Of a stretch of DNA of 64,000 nt, positions 34,747 through 64,000 are shown piece after piece. A program made the translations under genes and the position numbers. Below the pieces are notes generated by a model. It saw only the letters and a list, made by a program, of their open reading frames with translations, was not told where the DNA came from and searched no databases. Source of the DNA: Orthonyx spaldingii (lineage: Eukaryota > Chordata > Aves > Passeriformes > Orthonychidae); contig VZTJ01004023.1 of the NCBI GenBank assembly GCA_013397795.1, positions 617,422-681,421 on the forward strand, given 5' to 3'. Within the stretch, counting starts at the first letter, position 1; every line of letters starts with the position of its first letter.

Positions 34747-36460
34747 GCTCCGGGGCTGCCTCGCCCGCCGCCGCCGCGCGGGGCGTTCCCCGCCGGCTGT
34801 CACTGCACCTCCGCCCTGCCCGGGCCGGGAGCGGCGGCGCTGCCCCGCACGGTGCCCGGCCGCGCTCACCGTGGCTTTGGTCCGGCCGGGGCGGTACCGG
34901 GCACGGGCTCGCTGGTTGCACCTGCAGAGCTCCCCCGACGGGACGGTGCTATTGCACCGCAGCCGGCGCTCCCCGGGGCTCTCACAGCCGGCGAGCCTTG
35001 CGGCGTGCCCGGCTCTCGGGATGGGGTGCCCTCCCTTCGGGACAAACAGGGAGCGACTCCAGGCGTAGCTCTGGTAGGGCAGGGGCGAGTTGGCAAGTGT
35101 GAGTCCCCTCCCGCCCCTCACGGTATGGGTGTTAAACAGAATAAACCTGTGGGCGTGCTGTTCCTTTGCTCTTAGTTTCCATCGTACTTTGTTATCGTGC
35201 TTACATACAACCTGCTATCAGCCATAAGAGTGTTTATTTTGCTTATTTGTGTGGTTGTTTTATTTTATGGCTATAAGGGTTATTAACCGATGAAGTGATA
35301 AGGCAGGCAGAGCTCAGCCAAGGCCAGGAGTCAGTGCACTGTAACTGTGTTGAGTTAGGAATGAAGGGGAAACTTTATAATCAGAAGAAGTTCCCAGTCT
35401 GTCATGGTGTTGTCAGTCAAACAAAAACAGAGGGAATTTCTGTCCCTCTTACAAGGAAACACTTGATAATGCTAAATAAAGTTAAAAATGAAGTAACAGC
35501 TGTTGCATTCAGACTTGATTCATCTGTTGTGCTGTGAGGTCAGCCCATCATCTCCCTATATCATATGAATCCCCTAATAAGGCTCCTTCTTTCCAGTCCT
35601 GGTTACAGCTGCAGTGTACAGTTCTGTTCTGCTTCTCCAGGTGCTGTGACAAACTAGACATAAATGTTTCTCTTTCCTTATCTTTTAATGGCCTTTTATC
35701 TCCCAGTTGCTGGTTGAGTGTTTGGAATTCAAAAGAATACTAGCGTTGCAATTTTTCTTGAGTGTATTATGCACTTCGGAACATAAGGGGAAGAGGCTGT
35801 CCCTCCATGCAGAAGACACTTTGAACACCCTCCTTTAACTTCACATTATTGCATGCTGTAATCAGCTCTTATTTTCTCAGGTGCCCATGTTTTTAGTAAC
35901 ACACACCCCAGCTCAAAAAAACTTTGAAAGAGTTTTTCATGCAGATTTTCAAGCACAGTCACTGCAATTTTGCCTCCTCTGGTGTCTCTTGCCCTTACCT
36001 GGCTTTGGCATAGAGTTTGAATTGATTCTCCTTGTGTAAAATGATTTTCCATAGCATTATTTCTGTTTGCCATGTTTCTGATTGGGAAAAAAGCATGCTT
36101 TTTGAAGTGTCCATGGACACTTTTATCATGTTAGTGTTTTATTTTGCACTTTTTCCTTGCCATGGTACTTGCACGTCATTTTTAGCTCTTTGCTCCACTT
36201 AAATGAAGTATGGTTGAGTTTGGTAGTCATTGCTGCGTGTTCTGTTGTCAGGTTAATACCTGAGTGTTTCACATGTGCTCTGGTCTGAACAAGGGAAAGA
36301 CTTGAGTGTTGGTGAAAAATTCTTAAATGAAATATGAGCAACTTTTTCCACTGTTATTTCTAGAATGAACTACCAAAGGTGTCTTTTTTGTGGTGATTTT
36401 CAGACCATACAGTTGCACAAACATGCATCTAATTATTTTCTGTATTGCCCTGCCTTGCAG

Positions 36461-36790
36461 GTTGGTCTGCAACCAGCTTTGCTAATTCTTCTAGGGAGTT
36501 AACTTTGCCACCAGAAATGGAGTACAGGACTCAGCTGCCACATTCTGAGTGACCGAATCATTCAATGCAAAATGGAGAAGAAGCGGAGAAAGAAATGAGC
36601 CTGTTCCCTGGGCTTGACCTGAAAAGACCATGAAATCTCTACTTGTTTTGGATCCAGCTTTAAGAATATCCAGTTGATCAGCACAGTGAAAGCAACGTTT
36701 ACTGAAACAAAAATGAACTAGTTTATAAAGAAGAAAATTGTGATTTGAATATATGGAATTTTTGGAATGAAACCATTTTCTTCTATGACC
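36461..36790 (+). other. MBTPS1: MBTPS1 5' leader portion of the first coding exon
   Basis: An acceptor (TGCCTTGCAG) ends at 36460, so the first coding exon should begin at 36461 and carry about 330 bases of leader. The leader holds at least six upstream AUGs: 36517 (11 codons), 36565 (22), 36572 (MEKKRRKK, 8), 36630 (15), 36713 (2) and 36753 (5). Two in-frame AUGs, at 36767 and 36785, lie just before the chosen start at 36791. Confidence 0.6.
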
Positions 36791-58560
<21,770 letters not shown>

Positions 58561-59155
58561 GAGCTCTGCCTTGCCAAAGATCACCTCCTGTGACCCTTTG
58601 CTTTCGGGGGCGATGGATCGCTCCCCGTGGAGGTGCAGTGAATGTGCACCTGACATCATCTCATAGTCTTTGGTTTGTGGAGAGGAAAAAAAGCACCTCA
58701 GTTGACCGACTGTACATAAAACTGCAGCTTTAAGCAGCTGAAGCCACCAAAGACTTGAATACTGTTTAAACGGCTGCTTAGTCACTACATATCCCAAGAG
58801 GGGGAAATTGGACCTTTTTTTTAAGCTGACCAAACTAAAATTTATTTGTTTAGAGGCTATTTTCTATATTTATTGTTGGGGAGGGCGGGGGAAAAGTCAC
58901 TTTAAGGACCTCTGCTAAGGAGAAACAAGTGCATTTTTTTTGGATGGAATGCAATTTTCTAGAAGGATATTATGCTGAAGAGTATAATGTGCACCAGTAA
59001 AGGAGGAAGGGGCTGAGAGAGACCAGTACAAATCAGTGAGGCATACTCCTGCAATTTATTTTTATAAAGCCAACTACCATGATGTTTTGTAATTTTTGGT
59101 CATGATTTCACCGTTGTTGGTGAAGCAGATTTTTCAATAAATATGTTATCTATAT
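58561..59155 (+). other. MBTPS1: MBTPS1 3' untranslated region
   Basis: The region runs from the stop codon to about 15 bases past the AATAAA at 59136-59141. It contains a G-rich stretch (GGGGAGGGCGGGGG) and several A/T-rich blocks. Confidence 0.75.
59136..59141 (+). terminator. MBTPS1: MBTPS1 polyadenylation signal (AATAAA)
   Basis: This canonical AATAAA lies 576 bases after the stop codon. It is followed by GTGTT-type sequence suitable as a downstream element. Confidence 0.75.
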
Positions 59156-59159
59156 GAAG

Positions 59160-61847
59160 CAAAGAGAATGTGTTAAGTAGCTCTTCTTTCTACTGGCAGC
59201 CAAAGAGAGCAGACTGTTGAGAAGATTTTCATGTCTTCTCTCTTCCCACCATATCTTTGTCCTTACCAGCAGTATCCCAAGTTGCAGGCTTTCCTTTGGA
59301 GCACTAACTGGGCATTCATACAAACACTGCTTGCTCTGAGTGAGCGCAGGGTTCTGGAAACCTTCAAAACTCAGCAGCACGTGATAAGGAGAGAGCTCCC
59401 AAAGAGCTGTGTAGAAAACTGTCATGGGGATGGCACCTAACAATGTGGTGTCACAGAGGTGAAAACCCAGTTTCCTTTGGTTTGTCCTGCTTGAAAGCCT
59501 CTGAATTGTCATTGGCTTAAATAAGGATGCAGGCACAAGTTTCCCCTGTCCGTGCAGTGCCGGTTAATGTTGCCATAATTGAAATAGCTTCTCTCTTTTG
59601 TAGTGAAGCTGTGAGGTTTTCCCTGCCAGCTGCTTTCATCGTTGCTCCAAACGAGCACCTTTTCCTGGGAGGAGCCAGGAGCTGATGGCTGCCTGTATTT
59701 GTGAATGGAATGGCAGCCTGGGCAGGTAAGCAGTCTGCACTGGTGGATGGTCCTGGGTGAGTTTGTGGGCAGCTCTGGGCATGGCTGGAGAAAGAGGAGG
59801 CAGGGACAGCCCTGCTGGGCAGTCTGACTGCACCCATCCCCTGAGGGCTTATGGTCAGGGATGGGGGGGGCTGTGGGAAGGGCACTACAGGAGAGAACTT
59901 TGTTCCATGTAGTCTGGGACAAGCCTATCCAGGTAGCTGCGGATAGGATTTGGCAGTGCATGAGTGTCCTGCAAAAAAGGTTGTGCAAACCAATTTTCCC
60001 TAACTTGAAGAGTGGTTGCCTTTTCCCAGCATTTCTCTTCTGGAGGATGCACTGGAAGAGGCAACATCCTGTTGCCATGGCAGAGAAGGCACTGAGGCTT
60101 TTGCTCTGGAGCCATTAGTGGAAGCTCATTAGGGCTGAGAGGATGGTCCCAAGGTTGGGCTGCTTGTGCCATCCCAGTGGGGCTGGAGCCTCTTGCTCCT
60201 CCCTTTCTGAACACAGATCCATAATGATAGGGGGGGGGTTTTCAGCCCTCACCTGTGGCATTAGAGTCTCTTGTAGGACCAGCCAGCAGCAGCTGTGCAA
60301 CTTGTCTAGGTTGTAAAAAATTTATAAGTAAAGGTGTGAAATCTCAAGGGCCGGACCTCAGAAGGGATTGCAGGTAGCAAAGCATAACTGTGGTCAGTGT
60401 TTTTATTTGTATGAAACAAGGGCTGTCCATTTGCATTTTTGTACCTTCTACAGTCTTCAAAGATTATCATGTGGAAAACATTAACAGCTCTTTTTCCACC
60501 TGCCAAGGGGACACAACTGCAGGTAAAGCTGCCAGCCCACAGGGAGCCTCAGGTTATGGCTTGCAGCCCAGGGCCTGGAGCACCCAGATATATGGGAGAA
60601 GGGGAAAAACATAAGGGAGGGAGCCCAGAGCCATCTGGGGCTGCTGTGTCGGTGTGAGAGATGAGCTACACCCCTTTGGTTTGAGGTTCTTCCATCAGAG
60701 GGAGACTGGAAAGCTTTGGTGCCACTTCTCAGGTCGGTGCTAATGAGGGGACTTGCTCCTCATCAAAGCACTAATGAGAGATTATAGCTCCACTGCAGTC
60801 TTGAAACCAGAATCAAACTGTATCAAAGCGCCAGTCCGAATTAAGAGCCTTTCCCAGTGGCTGGTATTTTACAGCCCAGTGGCCAATTTCTAAGTCGTAG
60901 CAGCCAATTATTTCCGAAGCCTTTGGTGTGCAGCTAATGAAGGCTTGGAGGGGCCCTTCTAAGTGTTTATAAGCCCTTTGGGCGGCAGAGATGTAATGGA
61001 GGTGGCAGGCACAATTAGCCGTCCATAATTCCTCCTAGCAGCTGATTAAAGTCTCTTTATCCGTCTTACCAAGATCAGAAGGGCACATATTTGGGAAATC
61101 AAAAATGTATTAGGGGCTGTCAGCCAACACCAGGGCCTGTGTGCTGAGCCGTGGGGCAGTGGCATGTGCCAGGAGAGGCACAGAGCTGCTGTGTCCCCCG
61201 TGTTGGGGATGGGCCCCTCATTCCTGTGGGGTGCAGGTCCTCTGCAGCATCAGCCATGCCATCCTGTTATCCTGGCTCCCCCTTCTCCGGCGTGGAGCAA
61301 GGGTGGGATGGGATGGCTCCTCTCCAAGGTCTTCCAGTGCAGGAAAGCGCCAGTGCGCTTCGAGCTGCTGCAGAGACACGCAGGGATGCTGTCCTCATCC
61401 TGCGCCCAGCGAGTGGTGAGGGGTGTGAGCTGCAGCTTCCCTCGCCCTTCCCGGGCTGCTCCGTAATGCCCCGTGGTGGCAATTCCGTGGCGGGGTGAAC
61501 ACAGCAGGGAGAGGGAGGCCGCCCAGCCCTGTGGTGATAATTTCGGGGTAGTGAGAGCGCCAGCCCCCCGCCGGGAGATGGAGGGGCTGCTGTGTTCGGT
61601 GGGAGCGCTCTGGGAGCCGGGAGAGCGGGACGGGGCTGTGAGAGCGCGCAAAAAGTGAGTGTCGGACGGGGCTGTCCGTGGGTGGGTGAGCTCCTGCCGG
61701 GGGGTTCCCACGGCCGCCCCCGCCCGGCCCCCGGCGCCCCCTCCCCACTGCCCTCGGGGGCGGGGGGTCCGCGCAGCCCCCGCGCTCCCCGCCCGCCCCC
61801 GCGGGGCCCTGCGGAGGGGCCGCGCTCCCCGGGCACAGCCCTGCGGG
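59160..61847. other. MBTPS1-SLC38A8 intergenic region
   Basis: No coding exon is recognised. The first 1.5 kb is ordinary mixed sequence with a G-run near 60231. A low-CpG block with repeated homeodomain-type and CCAAT motifs lies at 60735-61100. CpG-rich sequence begins at about 61560. An untranslated SLC38A8 exon may lie in the last few hundred bases; a GTGAGTG donor-like site occurs near 61656. Confidence 0.5.
60735..61100. promoter_or_regulatory. Candidate enhancer upstream of SLC38A8
   Basis: The block holds CTAATGAG (twice), GCTAATGAAG, ACAATTAGC, CATAATTCC and GCTGATTAAAG, plus GGCCAATT and AGCCAATTA and a TTTATAAG box. These are homeodomain-like (TAAT/ATTA core) and CCAAT motifs packed into about 360 bases, roughly 0.75-1.1 kb upstream of the SLC38A8 start codon. 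Function is inferred only. Confidence 0.3.
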
Positions 61848-62270
61848 ATGGAGCGGGCGGCGGGCGAGGGCCGGCCCCTGCTGCCGGCCGCGGGGGGCTC
61901 CGCCGCGCTCTCCGCGCCCGGGCTCTCCTCCGCCGGCGCCGTCTTCATCCTGCTCAAGTCTGCGCTGGGCGCGGGGCTGCTGAGCTTCCCCTGGGCCTTC
62001 GGCAGGGCCGGCGGGGCCGTCCCCGCCCTCCTGGTGGAGCTGGTAAGGGCGGACTCGGGGCGGGGGGCGCGGGGCGAGGGGCTGCGGGCAGCGGCAGCTC
62101 CAGAGGGAGCCGAGGGGCGCCGGTCCGCGGAGGGGGCGGCGGGAGAAGGGGATCGCCTGCTCTGGTACTCGGGAAGCTGGCAGGGACCCCCTTTACACGG
62201 CACCCCCGTCCCGACCCCGGCGAGGGCAGCGGTGCAACAGCCTGAGGTTGTGGTGGTGGTGCCGCCTTAG
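61560..62270 (+). promoter_or_regulatory. SLC38A8: SLC38A8 CpG island
   Basis: A dense CpG and G/C-rich block spans the SLC38A8 start codon and first coding exon, with several GGGCGG-type boxes. No TATA box is seen near the start. Confidence 0.55.
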
Positions 62271-64000
62271 GGATGCTCTCTGCAGCTGAAGCCGAACTTG
62301 TACCTGGCGTGTAGCTCAACTCGAAGTAAATGGGCGCCTGCTCCCGTACATGCCCCAAAACCCCCGAATCTAAACCCAAAGTATCACATAAAGTTTGTCT
62401 CCATCCTTTTGCTGACCTGTTTTACCCAGGGCCACAAGGTGATCTGGCTTGTGACTTGGTCCCTGGCCGTGAGCCTGCTGGGTCCCCTTCTGGCCTGGGG
62501 GTGATGGAGGGTCGGCGTGCTGCCTCTTGCTGCCTCTGTCCCCGCAGGGCTCGCTGGTGTTCCTGGTGAGCGGGCTGGCGGTGCTGGGCTATGCCGCGGC
62601 CCTCAGTGCCCAGCCCACCTACCAGGGCGTGGTCCGGGCCGTGTGCGGGGCGGCCGTGGGGAAGCTCTGCGAGGTCTGCTTCCTTCTCAACCTCTTCATG
62701 ATCTCCGTGGCCCTCCTCAGGGTGGTGGGCGACCAGCTGGAGAAACGTGAGTTGTTTCCCCTCACTGTGTTTGGGGCTTGCTTGGGGCTGGCCGCTCTCG
62801 GGAGTGAGGGGTGGGTGTTCCCACGTGGGCTGGGCTCACCCCCAGGGTTTTCCCGAAAATTGTGAGGACATGGGGCTCCCTGATCCTGCCCTGGTGTGAT
62901 GCTCCCGACCTCCTTGGGCCGTCTTTCAGGGCGCAGCTGACCCCCCCGCTGCCCCCCACAGTGTGTGACTCCCTGTACCCCAACGGGACACTGAGCGAGG
63001 CCCCCCAGCTGCCCCCCTGGTACGTGGACCAGCGCTTCACCCTCTCGGCTCTCTCTGTCCTCGTCATCTTCCCACTCTCCGTCCCCAGGGAGATTGGCTT
63101 CCAGAAGTACTCCAGGTACCACCTGGGCTATCCCTGTGGTGGCCCACCCCTAAATACCCTGTACCCCAGGCTGCCTCCTCCCAGGAACCTGCAGGAGCCC
63201 CCCTCCCTTCCTCCTGGCTCTGTGCTGATGCTCTCCCATGCCCTGGCAGCATCCTGGGCACACTGGCTGCCTGCTACCTCACTCTGGTCGTCATCCTGAA
63301 ATACTACGTGCAGGCAGAGAGCCTGAGCTTGACTGAGCCCCCCCAGCCCTCCAGGTAGGAGGGTCAGCCCCATGGCCCTCCTGCCCTGAACTCCATGGCA
63401 TGAGCAGTGACATGGGGCAGGGCTGGAGGCAGGGCAGGGGTGGCCCTGGGCCCTGTGTGTGGTGGGGGTGAGCTGGGGACAACTCACAGTGGATGGTAGC
63501 TCCCAGCCCCAGCTTTCACCCCAGCAATCACCCTTTCTCTTGGAATCACTGGGCAAGAGATTCCCAGAGTGGCATCCAGGCCACACAGTTTATGACACAA
63601 AAGTTTCTTCTCCATGAGAGCCCTTTGCTCTGTGCTTCCTCTCCATGTACCACAGGTCCTCCTCCTGGACCTCCATCTTCAGTGTCATTCCCACCATCTG
63701 CTTTGGCTTCCAGGTAGGTCACCCTGGCCCCAGACCACGGGGATGCCATCCCTTGAAGGGCAGGTTGCAGGGAAGGGGACTTGTGGCTGGCACCAGAGGT
63801 GGCTGTGGGGCAGGACACAAGTGCCTCGGAATGAGACAGAGCAGGACAGGGCACCCATGGGTGGGAGGGAGGATGCTGGGGGTAGGGGCTATCCCCGCAT
63901 AGGGCCCCAGAGCTGTCCCCCCTTCCTTGCAGTGCCACGAGGCATGTGTGGCCATCTACAGCAGCATGCGCAACCAGAGCTTCTCCCACTGGCTCGTCGT
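61848..64000 (+). CDS. SLC38A8: Sodium-coupled neutral amino acid transporter 8 (3' partial)
   Basis: SLC38A8 (SNAT8) is a plasma-membrane glutamine-type amino acid transporter; human mutations cause foveal hypoplasia. Exons: 61848-62042, 62548-62746, 62962-63115, 63250-63354, 63656-63713, and 63933 to the window edge, all in frame. Recognisable blocks: GAVFILLKSALGAGLLSFPW (residues 30-49, first membrane helix and family signature), SLVFLVSGLAVLGYAAAL (second helix), TYQGVVRAVCG, GKLCEVCFLLNLFMISVALL (third helix), GDQLEKLCDSL, WYVDQRFTL, PREIGFQKY and TICFGFQCHEA. A sequon NGT occurs at residue 139, in a loop that differs from human. The Pro/Ala-rich N-terminus is less conserved. The gene runs off the window after about 260 residues. 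Confidence 0.93.

Larger units (their letters stand above)
34440..35110 (+). promoter_or_regulatory. MBTPS1: MBTPS1 CpG-island promoter
   Basis: A dense CpG block lies on both sides of the N gap and holds an NRF1-type palindrome and a TCTCGCGAGA element. It should contain the transcription start and the first noncoding exon of MBTPS1. A possible donor is GTGAGT at about 35099, but part of the exon may be inside the gap, so its limits cannot be fixed. Confidence 0.65.

Noticed and set aside
59509..60078. Minus-strand open frame of 189 codons in the intergenic spacer
   Set aside because: No domain, no splice signals and ordinary composition; several overlapping frames of similar size occur here.
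61250..62203. Minus-strand open frame of 317 codons
   Set aside because: It lies in a CpG island where stop codons are rare, is Pro/Arg/Ala-rich and antisense to the first SLC38A8 exon.

Overview
The window is vertebrate nuclear DNA, almost certainly from a bird. Genes are split by GT-AG introns, CpG-island promoters are present, and the dispersed repeats I recognise are 3' ends of CR1 LINEs, the dominant avian interspersed repeat. The gene content matches the human 16q22-q24 block. I infer a bird, plausibly a songbird, but the exact species cannot be read from the sequence.

Layout. (1) 819-12770 (+): the C-terminal part of heat-shock factor HSF4, nine coding exons, with the DNA-binding domain lying upstream of the window; its 3' UTR probably runs to about 15265. 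(2) 16781-28488 (-): DNAAF1 (LRRC50), the leucine-rich-repeat dynein-arm assembly factor, twelve or thirteen coding exons, tail to tail with HSF4. (3) 28489-28620: a compact GC-rich promoter between the divergent genes DNAAF1 (-) and HSDL1 (+), with an RFX-type X-box lying over the DNAAF1 start codon. (4) 29423-33849 (+): HSDL1, complete, 331 codons, a short-chain dehydrogenase/reductase. (5) 34440-35110: CpG-island promoter of MBTPS1, interrupted by a 170-N gap. (6) 36791-58560 (+): MBTPS1 (site-1 protease), complete, 22 coding exons, 1052 codons before the stop. (7) 59160-61847: intergenic, with a candidate regulatory cluster. (8) 61848 to the window end (+): the first six exons of SLC38A8 (SNAT8), truncated by the edge.

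Exon joins were worked out by hand. Every join listed for the five genes keeps the reading frame, and the MBTPS1 join puts the catalytic residues at 218, 249, 338 and 414, the numbers used for human S1P. The genes do not form a pathway. SLC38A8-MBTPS1-HSDL1-DNAAF1 is an old syntenic block. HSF4 next to DNAAF1 differs from human, where TAF1C is the neighbour.

The most interesting points are: HSDL1 here has a complete Asn-Ser-Tyr-Lys catalytic set with Tyr218, where the human protein has Phe and is described as inactive; HSF4 here encodes an HSF1-like HR-C region that mammalian HSF4 lacks; a near-perfect X-box covers the DNAAF1 start codon; and the MBTPS1 leader carries many short upstream ORFs. 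I found no wholly new system, and no convincing RNA gene or CRISPR array.
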